Counted from the first letter of the stretch, positions 51,711 through 61,274 are shown. The stretch is DNA of 64,000 nucleotides from Shimia sp049116215 (GCF_049116215.1 NZ_JAGDZB010000001.1:1054001-1118000), one strand, 5' to 3'. The notes: a model not told the origin generated them from the letters alone. A program made the numbers and translations.

Positions 51711-52721
51711 ATGGCAATTACTTCGATTGGGGACATGGCGTCCCATATGATGAACACGCGCCGCACCACAGCGGTGAAACAAGATCTCAACAGGCTTGCC
51801 TATGAGCTGGGCTCCGGGCGCAAGGCGGATGTGGCTGCGGCGCTGAAAGGCGACTACAATATGTTGGCCGGTGTCGAGCGCCAGCTGACTGTGTTGAACG
51901 GCTACGACATTGCGACAAAAGACGCGGAGCTGTTTCTGGAAACGGCGCAGGCCACCTTGGGTCAAATTCACACTGTGACCGGTGACTTGGGACGTGATCT
52001 TTTGTCCGCGTCCGAATCCGGGCTTTCGGCCTCTGTGGTCAGCGTGGCCAAAAGCGCGCGCAACGATTTTGATGCGATTGTCAGCGCGCTCAACGGTCGG
52101 GTGGCTGATCGCAGCATTTTTGGCGGCACTGCCACCGACGGTGCAGCTCTGGTTGATAGTAACACCATGATGGCACAGATTTCCGCGGCCGTGGCAGGTG
52201 CGGTGACCATTTCTGACATTGTGACCGCCGTGGACGATTATTTCATGACTCCAGGCGGTGGCTTTGAAACCGGAGCTTATGTCGGTTCGACCAATGATCT
52301 AGCGCCGATGCGCCTGAACGACAATCAGTCGGCGGACTTCAATGTGCGCGCTGACAGCGCAGAGCTGCGCGAAGCCATGCGCGATTCCGCGTTGGCGGCT
52401 TTGGCTTTGGACACAGGTCTAAATTTGACCCTGAGTGAGCAGAAACAGTTGATGGAAACCGCAGGCGAGCGGCTTTTGACGGGACAGGACAATCTGACCA
52501 GTGTGCGGGCGGATGTGGGTTTCAACCAAGAACGCGTTGAGAACGTGATGGCGGAGAATTCGCTGTCGCGCAGCTCAATGTTGATGACGCAGAGCGATTT
52601 AATCGGTGCGGATCAAACCGAAGTGGCGGGCAAACTACAGGCCGTTCAAGTGCAACTAGAGATGGTCTACACGATCACAGCCCGTCTCTCCCAACTGACA
52701 TTGGCGAACTATGTAAGATGA
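51711..52721 (+). CDS. flgL: Flagellar hook-associated protein FlgL (HAP3)
   Basis: A 336-residue flagellin-like HAP3 that starts the filament. The N-terminal flagellin motif is MMNTRRTTAVKQDLNRLAYELGSGRK, and the C-terminal helix ends LEMVYTITARLSQLTLANYVR. It starts two bases after flgK, and overlaps flgI by four (ATGA). Assigned by position and the flagellin-type ends. Confidence 0.9.
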   Translation: MAITSIGDMASHMMNTRRTTAVKQDLNRLAYELGSGRKADVAAALKGDYNMLAGVERQLTVLNGYDIATKDAELFLETAQATLGQIHTVTGDLGRDLLSASESGLSASVVSVAKSARNDFDAIVSALNGRVADRSIFGGTATDGAALVDSNTMMAQISAAVAGAVTISDIVTAVDDYFMTPGGGFETGAYVGSTNDLAPMRLNDNQSADFNVRADSAELREAMRDSALAALALDTGLNLTLSEQKQLMETAGERLLTGQDNLTSVRADVGFNQERVENVMAENSLSRSSMLMTQSDLIGADQTEVAGKLQAVQVQLEMVYTITARLSQLTLANYVR

Positions 52722-53830
52722 CACACTTCATGAGCTTAGCAAGAATGCTACTGCTCCTCGTACTGATGCCGGTGATGGCATCGGCAGCGCCGATCCGGAT
52801 CAAAGATCTGGTAGAATTTGACGGTGTACGGGGCAACGATTTGGTTGGCTACGGTTTGGTGGTTGGCCTGAACGGAACCGGAGACGGCTTGCGGAACGCG
52901 CCGTTTACTGAAGAAATTATGGGCAATATTCTCGAACGCCTTGGTGTGAACATCACCGGCGAGAATATGCGTCCCAAAAATGTGGCGGCGGTGTTTGTAA
53001 CCGCAACACTCCCGCCCTTTGCCCGTGCTGGCGGCACGGTGGATGTGACCATTTCGGCGATTGGCGATGCAAAGAGCCTTTTGGGCGGCACATTGGTGAT
53101 GACACCGATGAATGCAGCTGATGGTGAGATCTACGCAGTCGCGCAGGGCACAGTGATCGCAGGGGGCGTGTCTGCCGAAGGCGAGGCCGGTGGTGTCGTC
53201 AAGGGTGTGCCAACGTCGGGTGTGATCCCTTCCGGTGCCCGCATTGAGAGAGAGATCGATTTTGATTTTTCCACGCTGACAAACATGCGTCTGGCGTTGC
53301 GGGAACCGGATTTCACAACAGCCAACCGGATTGAGGAAGCCATCAACCGCAGCTATGGCCGCCGTGTGGCGCTGATGCTGGATGCGGGCACCGTTCAGGT
53401 GGACATTGACCGCACCAATCAGGCCTCTCCGGCCCACGCATTGAGCCAGATTGAAAACATCTCTGTGGAGCCTGAACGCAAGGCCCGTGTGGTGGTCGAT
53501 CAACGCTCCGGCACCATTGTGATGGGTGACGATGTGCGCATTTCACGAGTTGCCGTCTCACAGGGTGGCTTGACCTTGAGGGTTCAGGAAACCCCGCTGG
53601 TGGTGCAACCTAATCCGTTTTCTGATGGCGAAACCGTGGTGGTGCCACGCACCGAAGCGGACATTGAAGAGGACGAGGGCATTGGCCTGGCGGAGGTGCC
53701 GATGGGCACGTCGTTGAGCGAAGTCATCGAAGGTCTGAATGCGCTGGGCGTGGCCCCACGTGACATGATCGACATCCTCAAGAGCATCAAAGCGGCCGGA
53801 GCCCTGCATGCAGAGTTCATAGTGCGCTAA
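52718..53830 (+). CDS. flgI: Flagellar P-ring protein FlgI
   Basis: A 370-residue P-ring protein with a signal peptide (residues 1-23, SAA cleavage; second M at 5 also fits). Core motifs: GVRGNDLVGYGLVVGLNGTGDG, NVAAVFVTATLPPFARAG, and the end GVAPRDMIDILKSIKAAGALHAEFIVR. The ring surrounds the rod in the peptidoglycan layer. Last gene of this flagellar run; a terminator follows. flgH and other rod genes are not in the window. Confidence 0.96.
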   Translation: MTHFMSLARMLLLLVLMPVMASAAPIRIKDLVEFDGVRGNDLVGYGLVVGLNGTGDGLRNAPFTEEIMGNILERLGVNITGENMRPKNVAAVFVTATLPPFARAGGTVDVTISAIGDAKSLLGGTLVMTPMNAADGEIYAVAQGTVIAGGVSAEGEAGGVVKGVPTSGVIPSGARIEREIDFDFSTLTNMRLALREPDFTTANRIEEAINRSYGRRVALMLDAGTVQVDIDRTNQASPAHALSQIENISVEPERKARVVVDQRSGTIVMGDDVRISRVAVSQGGLTLRVQETPLVVQPNPFSDGETVVVPRTEADIEEDEGIGLAEVPMGTSLSEVIEGLNALGVAPRDMIDILKSIKAAGALHAEFIVR

Positions 53831-53856
53831 GGCCACTAAATACAGACAGGCGCGAG

Positions 53857-53886
53857 AGGCGGTATGTTAGGGCATGCCGCCTTTGT
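53857..53886 (+). terminator. Rho-independent terminator after flgI
   Basis: A ten-pair stem with one T-G pair (AGGCGGTATG 53857-53866 with CATGCCGCCT 53873-53882), loop TTAGGG, followed by TTGTG. It sits 26 bases after the flgI stop. Confidence 0.75.
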
Positions 53887-54136
53887 GCTGTTTGGTGATT
53901 TTGGGATTGGCACGGCCTCGTTACACAGCGCCCGGATGGGTGCAGTAGATGCAGGAAATAAAGGGGGAGTTTGTGTGCGGTTGTCTTACTGGGCGGCATC
54001 TTTACGTCAATCGCGCGGATCGCAGTGCCCTGACGGTGCGTCGGAGGGAGAGTTACACAGAAGACATGAGATCTGAGCGTAGTACTTTCGATGCGATCCG
54101 GAGGTGGTGTGTGTTGGTCAAGTTTGGTGTAACGCG
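53887..54136. other. Non-coding gap between flgI and the third kinase
   Basis: 250 bases with no convincing gene. A 24-codon frame from ATG 54066 (behind GGAGGGAG but 15 bases away) runs into the kinase gene end; I do not count it. The gap is convergent, so a terminator for the kinase might also be here, but none is clear. Confidence 0.35.
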
Positions 54137-56413
54137 TTAGGCTTGGAGCGCCGATTGTACCGCAGAGGTCGGTGCGTTTCGGTGGGCCACGTGACGCTGC
54201 AAACACGCGACCAGATCCGCACGGCGGATTGGTTTGGTGAGGAAGTCATCCATGCCCGCCGCCAGACAGGCGCGTTTTTCATTCTCAAACGCATTGGCGG
54301 TAAGCGCCACAATTTGGGGTTGGTTCACGTCGCTGGCGCGGATGGCTTCGGTGGCCTCAATGCCGCTCATTCTGGGCATCGACATATCCATAAAGATCAG
54401 ATCTGGCGGCGTTTCCAGCGTGGCGTCCACGGCTTCAAACCCGTCTTCGGCAAAGCGCAGGGTGATCGGCAGTTTCTCCAGGAATTTGGCAATCAACACG
54501 CGATTGGTTTTGTTGTCTTCCGCGATCAACACGTCGAGGCCGGTCAAATCAATTGCGTCATAGTCAGTTGCCAAAGGCGTCTTAGCGTCGTCTGGCAACG
54601 CGTCTTGCGGGGGCAGGTCCACCGGCAGGCTGACAAGAAAGCGCGACCCCTGGCCGTAAACTGAGCTCACAGAGATTTCTCCGCCCATGCGTTCAGTCAG
54701 GATGCGGCAAATACTGAGGCCCAGACCGGTGCCACCAAACCGGCGCGTGGTTGAGGTTTCGGCCTGTGTGAACTCCTCAAATACCGCGCCCAGTTTGTCT
54801 TCGGGGATGCCAATACCGGTGTCTTCCACAGCAAAGTTCAAGGTCATTGGCGTCATCGAGTCCGTGGCATCGATACCGTCCATCCAGACTTTGACGTCGA
54901 TCTTGCCAAATTCGGTGAATTTGGTGGCGTTGCCAATGATATTGGTTGCGATCTGGCGGATGCGGACATCGTCTGCAAGCAAGTGTTTTGGGACATCTTC
55001 CGCAATGGTCAGAGTTAGCCCAAGGCCTTTGTTGTATGCGTTGGGTTCCAACAGCCGCAGAGTTTCTTCGAAACAGGTGCGCGTGTCGAAGGTGGTGTTG
55101 GTGATTTGCAGCTTGCCTGCGTCCAGCTTCGACAGATCCAGAATATCGTTGATGATGGTCAGCAGGCTGCGAGAGGACCCAATGATGGTCTGTGTATAGT
55201 CCGCCTGTTCCTGGGATTGTTCAGTCTCTGACAACAGGTCTGCCATGCCGATGATGCCGGTCATCGGGGTGCGGATTTCGTGGCTCATGTTGGCGAGGAA
55301 ATCGGTCTTTGTCCGAGCGGCGTCTTCGGCGGCCTTGCGGGCCTTGCGCATGCTCATGGCATGCTCCTTGGTGGCCGTGATGTCACGCGCAATGGTCACG
55401 TAAAAATCGATCTCGTCGTCGGCGTTTTTGACAGGCAGCATCTGCATTTCGCCCCACCGCTCGCGCCCGTCCGAAATTTTGTGACGCACTTCGATTTTGG
55501 CTTCGCCTTCACCGCGCATGGCCTTGGCGACTTTCTGAGCGATGTTGGTGTCCGCATTGGTGAGCTGCGCAAGCACGCTGGTCTGCTGACCAATGATGTC
55601 TTTGGCAGGAATGCCGGTGAGGCTTGTGAAGGCCTCATTGACCCATTCGATTTCCTGTTTGGGATTAGAGAGGATCACCGCATCATTGGTCTTGCGAGCC
55701 ACCATAGACAAGCGCTGCAACTCATTTCGGTGCTTGCTCAAGGCGTCATTGGCGGCGGTCAGGTTTGTCTGGCTGCTTTGCAGGGCTTCTGTTTTGCGGA
55801 AGTTGTCGACGCCGGATTTGACAAAAGAATAGCACATGTAGCCCATGCTGATGACCACCATCAATTCCGGTACATTGACATGTGGCATCGCCATTTCGCC
55901 GCCAAAACGGATGGCTTGCAGGGCCAGAAGAAATAATGGTGTCAGGACAAACAGACCCATTTTGAAGATAGCCAGTTTCGGGTTTGTGGGCAAAATCAAC
56001 GCGCCGTTGACAATGCCCATGCCCAGCACACCTGCGACTCCCATGATGGAGGCCTCTTTGCCGATCACAACCACATAGAGCGTTGTGGCAAGGAACATTG
56101 AGATGGCTTGAAACGCACCGCTCATCACCGCAGCACGCAGGAGGGCGGCATGGCTTTCACCGGCTCGCAAACGCATAGGAATGCGACGCAGCACCATCAT
56201 GTCGACCGCTTCGCCGATGAGCAGCATCGCGGTGGCGCATCCCCCCACAACGGGACCGGTGGCCAAAATGATCATCAACGCGCCAAGGGAATAAATTGCG
56301 GCACGTTGTTTCAGAGCGCGGACACGCTCTGAGGCATATTGCGCCAACAAGCTGCGCTGTCGGGCTGCCAGCTTGGCTGAGCGCCGCAATTGTTGTCCGG
56401 GATCTGCCACCAT
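54137..56413 (-). CDS. Membrane hybrid histidine kinase, paralogue of the pnc-linked kinase
   Basis: A 758-residue sensor kinase with the same order as the one at 7073: membrane region (about 40-210) whose layout and motifs (LAQYASERVRALKQRAAIY, MLLIGEAVDMMVLRRI) echo that protein, a PAS domain (about 250-360), phosphoacceptor H378 in MSHEIRTPMTG, ATPase domain (DTGIGIP, GGTGLGL), and a receiver with D676 in FMDMSMPRMSG. No partner regulator is adjacent. The ATG at 56413 has no strong binding site. A 12-base palindrome 29 bases upstream may be a control site. Position between flagellar and efflux genes does not reveal the signal. Confidence 0.92.
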   Translation of the reverse strand: MVADPGQQLRRSAKLAARQRSLLAQYASERVRALKQRAAIYSLGALMIILATGPVVGGCATAMLLIGEAVDMMVLRRIPMRLRAGESHAALLRAAVMSGAFQAISMFLATTLYVVVIGKEASIMGVAGVLGMGIVNGALILPTNPKLAIFKMGLFVLTPLFLLALQAIRFGGEMAMPHVNVPELMVVISMGYMCYSFVKSGVDNFRKTEALQSSQTNLTAANDALSKHRNELQRLSMVARKTNDAVILSNPKQEIEWVNEAFTSLTGIPAKDIIGQQTSVLAQLTNADTNIAQKVAKAMRGEGEAKIEVRHKISDGRERWGEMQMLPVKNADDEIDFYVTIARDITATKEHAMSMRKARKAAEDAARTKTDFLANMSHEIRTPMTGIIGMADLLSETEQSQEQADYTQTIIGSSRSLLTIINDILDLSKLDAGKLQITNTTFDTRTCFEETLRLLEPNAYNKGLGLTLTIAEDVPKHLLADDVRIRQIATNIIGNATKFTEFGKIDVKVWMDGIDATDSMTPMTLNFAVEDTGIGIPEDKLGAVFEEFTQAETSTTRRFGGTGLGLSICRILTERMGGEISVSSVYGQGSRFLVSLPVDLPPQDALPDDAKTPLATDYDAIDLTGLDVLIAEDNKTNRVLIAKFLEKLPITLRFAEDGFEAVDATLETPPDLIFMDMSMPRMSGIEATEAIRASDVNQPQIVALTANAFENEKRACLAAGMDDFLTKPIRRADLVACLQRHVAHRNAPTSAVQSALQA

Positions 56414-56441
56414 TGTTCACGCACCACATAGTCATTGGTGA

Positions 56442-56453
56442 GGTATGCATACC
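56442..56453. promoter_or_regulatory. 12-base palindrome upstream of the third kinase
   Basis: Perfect GGTATGCATACC, 29 bases from the kinase start. Possible regulator-binding site; short enough that chance cannot be excluded. Confidence 0.35.
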
Positions 56454-56683
56454 GTGACAGTGTTAATTTAATCACTCGGATGGCTGCGTAACGCTCTGAC
56501 TTCTAATAAAATTTTTGCGATTTTTCTGTGATCTGTGTCTTTGGTCACAACCAGTATGACCCTGAGAAACAAGGTGAATTGATACAAGTGGCTTGCAGGT
56601 TTTTTGCACCTTCTCCCCTTGTTTGTTCATAAAGCTTCTGTATTTGGATATTTCAGAAAATGAAATAACTCAGGGATTCGCGC
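56454..56683. promoter_or_regulatory. AT-rich divergent region before the MarR-efflux operon
   Basis: 230 bases, clearly AT-richer than nearby genes. It contains runs such as AATAAAATTTTTG and the MarR-proximal palindrome 56649-56667. TTGTTC at 56625-56630 with a weak -10 is a possible efflux promoter. Confidence 0.45.
56649..56667 (+). promoter_or_regulatory. Candidate MarR operator
   Basis: TATTTCA-GAAAA-TGAAATA, a perfect 7-base-arm palindrome ending 16 bases before the MarR start. Position and shape fit autoregulation by MarR of the three-gene efflux operon. Confidence 0.6.
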
Positions 56684-57154
56684 GTGCCCGACGATTTATT
56701 CTCCAACACCAATCTGCCGGACGAGTTTCTGGCGATCATTGGTGTCTTTGCTCTGTTCAACCAAATTGAGGCAGAGCTTGAGGACATCAACATCGACCCG
56801 CCACTTACCAAGATGGAGCGACGGATTTTGGTGTTTATGGACCGGCCAAAACGCATGGGGGTTTTGGCGGAGGACACCTTCTGCATTCCGTCAGCGATCA
56901 CGCCGGTGGCGGATGCGTTGGAGGAGCGCGGTTTTGTGCAGCGTACGCGTGATCCCAAAGATCGGCGTGCGCTTGTGTTAGAGTTGACCCCGGAGGGGCT
57001 GGCGGCACGTGCCACGTTGATGGATGCGGTCAAGCTCCGCTTCCGCGAGATTTGCGGCATGACCGTCGAGGAAATCTCCCAGTTTGCCAAATTGGCCGTG
57101 AAAGCCATGCCCGGAGCCGTAGAGGCCGGGCGATTGGAGGAAAAAGAATGCTGA
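56684..57154 (+). CDS. MarR-family regulator of the efflux operon
   Basis: A 156-residue winged-helix regulator. The HTH lies in LAEDTFCIPSAITPVADALEERGFVQRTRDPKDRRALVLELT, the usual MarR recognition helix and wing with DPKDRR. GTG at 56684 is the start; a weak AGGGA lies upstream. It overlaps the next gene by seven bases, so it is co-translated with the efflux pump it probably represses. Inducer unknown. Confidence 0.9.
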   Translation: MPDDLFSNTNLPDEFLAIIGVFALFNQIEAELEDINIDPPLTKMERRILVFMDRPKRMGVLAEDTFCIPSAITPVADALEERGFVQRTRDPKDRRALVLELTPEGLAARATLMDAVKLRFREICGMTVEEISQFAKLAVKAMPGAVEAGRLEEKEC

Positions 57155-58200
57155 AACAGTTTGGAAAAATCTGCGCCACAGCGGCGATAATCACAGTGAG
57201 TGGCGTAGCGGCGGCCATGGCCCAGGATGTGCTGAAGCCGGTGAAACTCATGGTGGTGAGCGAAGCGCCAATACCGTTTGAGCGACAATTTTTTGGTCAG
57301 GTGAAAGCGCGCCAGTCGGTGGATCTGGCGTTTCAAGTTGGCGGGCAGATTGTTGATTTTCCGGTGACCGAAGGCCTGAACATCGGCGAAGGGGACGTGA
57401 TTGCGCGGCTTGATCTGGAGATCTTTGAACTGCAGCTCAATCAGGCGATTTTGCAGAAAGAACAAGCCGATCGCACGGTGGAGCGCCTGAACAAACTGCG
57501 CGGCAACACCGTGAGCCAAGTGACTTTGGATGACGCGGAGACACAGGCGTCTTTGGCGCAGATCGCGGTCAAAAACGCGGAGTGGTCCTTGCGCCACGCG
57601 ACTCTGAAAGCGCCGTTTGACGCCTTGGTGTCCAGCCGCAATGTGGAGCTTTTCACCACCGTCAGCGCAGGCAGCCCGGTGGTGCGTATTCACGACTTGA
57701 GCGAGTTGCGCATTGAAGTGGACGTGCCGGAGATCCTGTTCCAGCGGGCGGGCAATGAGCAAAACGTGACGATTAAGGCGCGCTTCCCTGGAAATGACGA
57801 AGAGTTTGATCTGCAAATTCGAGAGTTTGACGCGGAAACCAGCAGTGTTGGTCAGACCTTCCGCATCACCTTTGGCATGACGCCGCCGGAGGGCAAGGTG
57901 ATCTTGCCAGGGTCGTCGGTGACGGTGACTGTGACCGCGGCTGAGCCATCCACCGGCATTATCGTGCCACCCACAGCCATTGTTGTGGATGACAGCGGCG
58001 CAACCGGCGTGATGCGGTTTGACCCCAAAGGCGGCGACGAAGGCAAAGTGACCTGGGTGGCGGTGCAAAGCGAACCTGCCACCGCTGGCATGGTGCAGAT
58101 CAATGCTGGCCTGAATGACGGCGACGAGATTGTGCTCACCGGTGGCGGCGCTTTGACCAACGGCCAAGCGGTGCGCCGCTTTGTCGGCTTTGGCAACTGA
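57148..58200 (+). CDS. RND efflux periplasmic adaptor
   Basis: A 350-residue membrane-fusion protein with a signal peptide (residues 1-25, AAMA cleavage). Barrel-sandwich and hairpin regions (GQVKARQSVDLAFQVGGQIVDF, QLNQAILQKEQADRTVERLNKLRGNTVSQVTLDDAE) mark the HlyD/AcrA type. The start is ATG 57148 behind GGAGG, overlapping the MarR gene. It joins the pump below to an outer-membrane channel that is not in the window. Confidence 0.93.
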   Translation: MLKQFGKICATAAIITVSGVAAAMAQDVLKPVKLMVVSEAPIPFERQFFGQVKARQSVDLAFQVGGQIVDFPVTEGLNIGEGDVIARLDLEIFELQLNQAILQKEQADRTVERLNKLRGNTVSQVTLDDAETQASLAQIAVKNAEWSLRHATLKAPFDALVSSRNVELFTTVSAGSPVVRIHDLSELRIEVDVPEILFQRAGNEQNVTIKARFPGNDEEFDLQIREFDAETSSVGQTFRITFGMTPPEGKVILPGSSVTVTVTAAEPSTGIIVPPTAIVVDDSGATGVMRFDPKGGDEGKVTWVAVQSEPATAGMVQINAGLNDGDEIVLTGGGALTNGQAVRRFVGFGN

Positions 58201-58208
58201 GGGCGCGG

Positions 58209-61200
58209 GTGATGGTCAATATTGCACGCGGATCCATTGATCGGCCGATCTACACATGGATGATCATGCTGATCTTCCTGATAGGCGGCGGCATTAGCTT
58301 TCTGAATTTGGGGCGGCTGGAAGATCCGGCCTTCACCATCAAACAGGCGGTTGTGGTCACCCAATACCCCGGGGCCACATCGGAGCAGGTGGCGGTTGAG
58401 GTGTCTGAGCCTCTGGAGTCTGCCATCCAGAAGATGGAAGAGGTGGATTACATCACCTCGATCAACCAGCCGGGTGTGTCGCAGATCGATGTGCACATCA
58501 AATCGACCTATGACGGCACCGAGCTACCGGAGGTATGGACTCGGTTGAGGGCCAAAGTGGCGGATGCTGGGCGGCATTTGCCCACCGGGGTCAACACACC
58601 GTTGGTCAATGACAGCTTTGGTGATGTGTTTGGCATTTTCCTTGGCGTGACCGCTGAGGGTTTTTCGGATGCGGAAAAGCACGAATTGGCCACCTTCTTG
58701 CGGCGCGAATTACTGACCGTGGATGGCGTGGCGGATGTCGACATCCAAGGGCTGCCAGAAGAAGCGATATTTGTAGAGCCGGATCTGGCGCTGTCGGTCA
58801 ACCAAAACATTTCACTCAACGCCATCGCGGGTGCTATTGCCAATGCCGATGCGGTGAATGCCGCCGGGACGGTGACCACAGGTGCCGCGCGAACACGCAT
58901 CATGCGGCCGGATGGCTCGGACACAGTGTCTGAGATTGCTGGTCTGTCGCTGGGGCAAGATGGCAAGGTGGTGAACCTTGTCGACACCAGCCGTGTGTTC
59001 CGCGATCGCGTCGATAATCCGCGCCAGATCATTCGCTACAACGGCGAAGAGGCCTTCACCCTGGGTGTGGCCGGTATTGCTACGGAAAACATCGTGGTGG
59101 TGGGCAAGCGCGTGGATGAGAAACTCGCACAGATGGCCGGGGACATTCCTGCCGGTGTTGAACTGCACCCGATCTACCAACAGCACGTTGTGGTGGAAAA
59201 AGCCTCCAACGACTTCCTGGTGAACCTTGCCATGTCGGTGGCCATTGTGGTGGCGGTGTTGGCGATCTTCATGGGCTGGCGCGCGGCTGTGGTGGTGGGG
59301 GTAACTCTGTTCCTTACGGTTGTTGGCACCTTCCTGTTTATGGGGTTCTTCTCGATCGAGATGGAACGGATTTCGTTAGGGGCGCTGATCATTGCGATGG
59401 GAATGCTGGTGGACAACGCGATTGTGGTCGCCGAGGGCATGCAGATCTCGATGTTGCAGGGCAAGAACAGCCGCGAAGCCGCGGATGAAGCTTCCGGAAA
59501 AACCCAAATCCCGCTGCTTGGTGCGACCATTATTGGCATCATGGCCTTTGCTGGCATTGGCCTGAGCCCCGATGCCACGGGTGAATTCTTGTTCTCCCTC
59601 TTTGCGGTGATTGGTATTTCGCTGTTGTTAAGCTGGGTTCTGGCGCTGACCGTGACGCCGATGCTGGGCCACTACCTGTTTAAGCAGGGTGCAGGCGGTG
59701 AAGGTGATGCCTATGGCGGGCTGATTTTCCGCATGTATGGCGCAAGCCTGCGTCTGGCGCTCAAAATGCGGTGGTTGGTGATTGTTGGACTGATTGCTGT
59801 GACGGCGGTGTGCTATGCGGGCTTTGGCCTGATGAAGCAGCAATTCTTCCCGGACAGCAACACGCCGCTGTTTTTTGTGCACTACAAACTGCCGCAGGGC
59901 ACGCCGATTGCCACTACGTCTGCGCAGATGGAATTGCTCGAAGACTGGCTTGATGAGCGTGACGATGTTGTGAGCTTCGCCACCTTTGTGGGACAGGGCG
60001 CGACGCGATTTATGCTGACCTATGAGTCTGAAAAAGCGAACCCAAGTTACGGCCATATTATTGTGCGGGCGGAGAACTTGGAATCGATCCCACCGTTGCA
60101 AAAGGACCTTGAGGCCTTTGGTGCCGAAGCTTTGCCCGAAGGCGAGTTCCGCACCAAACGACTTGTCTTTGGTCCCGGTGGGGGCGACCCAATTCAAGTG
60201 CGCTTCTCCGGCAGTGATCCGGTTGTTCTACGTCAGCTGGCAACCCAGGCGGCGCAGGTGTTGACCGAAACCACGGACAACATCACCAGCGTGCGCACAA
60301 ACTGGCGGGAGCAGGAATTGGTGATCAAACCGATCTACGCCACTGAACGGGCGCAGACCGCGGGTGTGGATCGTGAAGACATCGCCGATATGTTCCAGTT
60401 TTCAACAGATGGTCTGACCACTGGCCAGTTCCGCGAAAACGAGAGGTTGATTCCAATCATTCTGCGGCGTCAACCGGACGGCGCCTTTGGGCTGGTGGAT
60501 CAAGTGGTGTATTCCACAACGTCCAACAGCTTTGTGCCAGTGGAACAGATGGTGGATGGTTTTGTGCATGAGACGCAAAACACGTTGCTGCATCGTCGGG
60601 ATCGCGTGGCGACGATCACGGTTGGGGCGGATATCCGGTCCGGCCTGACAGCCGCGCAGGTGCAGACCGAGGTCACGGCAGCGATTGAGGGCATGAACAT
60701 TCCGGTTGGCTACAAGATGGAATGGGGCGGCGAGTTGGAGAACAGCTCGGAAGCACAGGAGAGTCTTGGGAAACAGCTGCCAATGAGCTTGCTGATCATG
60801 GTGCTGATTTCGGTGCTGTTGTTCAACGCCATCCGCCAACCGATCATTATCTGGCTGTTGGTGCCGATGTCGGTGAACGGTGTGGTGATTGGCCTTCTGG
60901 GAACGGACATGCCGTTTACGTTTACCGCTTTGCTGGGTCTTTTGAGCCTGTCTGGGATGTTGATCAAAAACGGTATCGTGCTGGTCGAGGAGATCGACTT
61001 TGTCCGCGAGGAAGGCCTGCCGATGCGGGAGGCGATTGTGAAGGCGAGCGTGTCGCGTCTGCGGCCGGTGATGCTGGCGGCGGTCACAACCATCCTTGGC
61101 ATGGCGCCTTTGTTGACCGATGCGTTTTTTGTGTCGATGGCGATCACCATCATGGGCGGTTTGGCCTTTGCGACCATTCTGACGCTGATTGCCGCGCCGG

Positions 61201-61274
61201 TGTTTTATCTGGTGTTCTTTGGCAAAGAAGAACGGCGGGAGAAAAAAGCGGCGGCGGCAGCCGTGCCTGCCTGA
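58209..61274 (+). CDS. RND efflux pump, inner-membrane permease
   Basis: A 1021-residue permease with twelve helices and two large periplasmic loops. In the fourth helix the usual Asp-Asp proton pair is D402-N403 (MLVDNAIVVAEG), so only one acid remains; the partner lysine is K920 (GMLIKNGIVLVEE). This matches one HAE-type branch found in alphaproteobacteria. It starts eight bases after the adaptor. The substrate is unknown; detergents, drugs or lipids are possible. A strong terminator follows. Confidence 0.93.
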   Translation: MMVNIARGSIDRPIYTWMIMLIFLIGGGISFLNLGRLEDPAFTIKQAVVVTQYPGATSEQVAVEVSEPLESAIQKMEEVDYITSINQPGVSQIDVHIKSTYDGTELPEVWTRLRAKVADAGRHLPTGVNTPLVNDSFGDVFGIFLGVTAEGFSDAEKHELATFLRRELLTVDGVADVDIQGLPEEAIFVEPDLALSVNQNISLNAIAGAIANADAVNAAGTVTTGAARTRIMRPDGSDTVSEIAGLSLGQDGKVVNLVDTSRVFRDRVDNPRQIIRYNGEEAFTLGVAGIATENIVVVGKRVDEKLAQMAGDIPAGVELHPIYQQHVVVEKASNDFLVNLAMSVAIVVAVLAIFMGWRAAVVVGVTLFLTVVGTFLFMGFFSIEMERISLGALIIAMGMLVDNAIVVAEGMQISMLQGKNSREAADEASGKTQIPLLGATIIGIMAFAGIGLSPDATGEFLFSLFAVIGISLLLSWVLALTVTPMLGHYLFKQGAGGEGDAYGGLIFRMYGASLRLALKMRWLVIVGLIAVTAVCYAGFGLMKQQFFPDSNTPLFFVHYKLPQGTPIATTSAQMELLEDWLDERDDVVSFATFVGQGATRFMLTYESEKANPSYGHIIVRAENLESIPPLQKDLEAFGAEALPEGEFRTKRLVFGPGGGDPIQVRFSGSDPVVLRQLATQAAQVLTETTDNITSVRTNWREQELVIKPIYATERAQTAGVDREDIADMFQFSTDGLTTGQFRENERLIPIILRRQPDGAFGLVDQVVYSTTSNSFVPVEQMVDGFVHETQNTLLHRRDRVATITVGADIRSGLTAAQVQTEVTAAIEGMNIPVGYKMEWGGELENSSEAQESLGKQLPMSLLIMVLISVLLFNAIRQPIIIWLLVPMSVNGVVIGLLGTDMPFTFTALLGLLSLSGMLIKNGIVLVEEIDFVREEGLPMREAIVKASVSRLRPVMLAAVTTILGMAPLLTDAFFVSMAITIMGGLAFATILTLIAAPVFYLVFFGKEERREKKAAAAAVPA

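Noticed and set aside
53864..54076. 70-codon frame after flgI
   Set aside because: It begins inside the terminator hairpin, and its sequence shows no family or good start.
56653..58167. 504-residue frame antisense to MarR and the adaptor
   Set aside because: Both plus-strand genes are clear family members; this is their reverse shadow.
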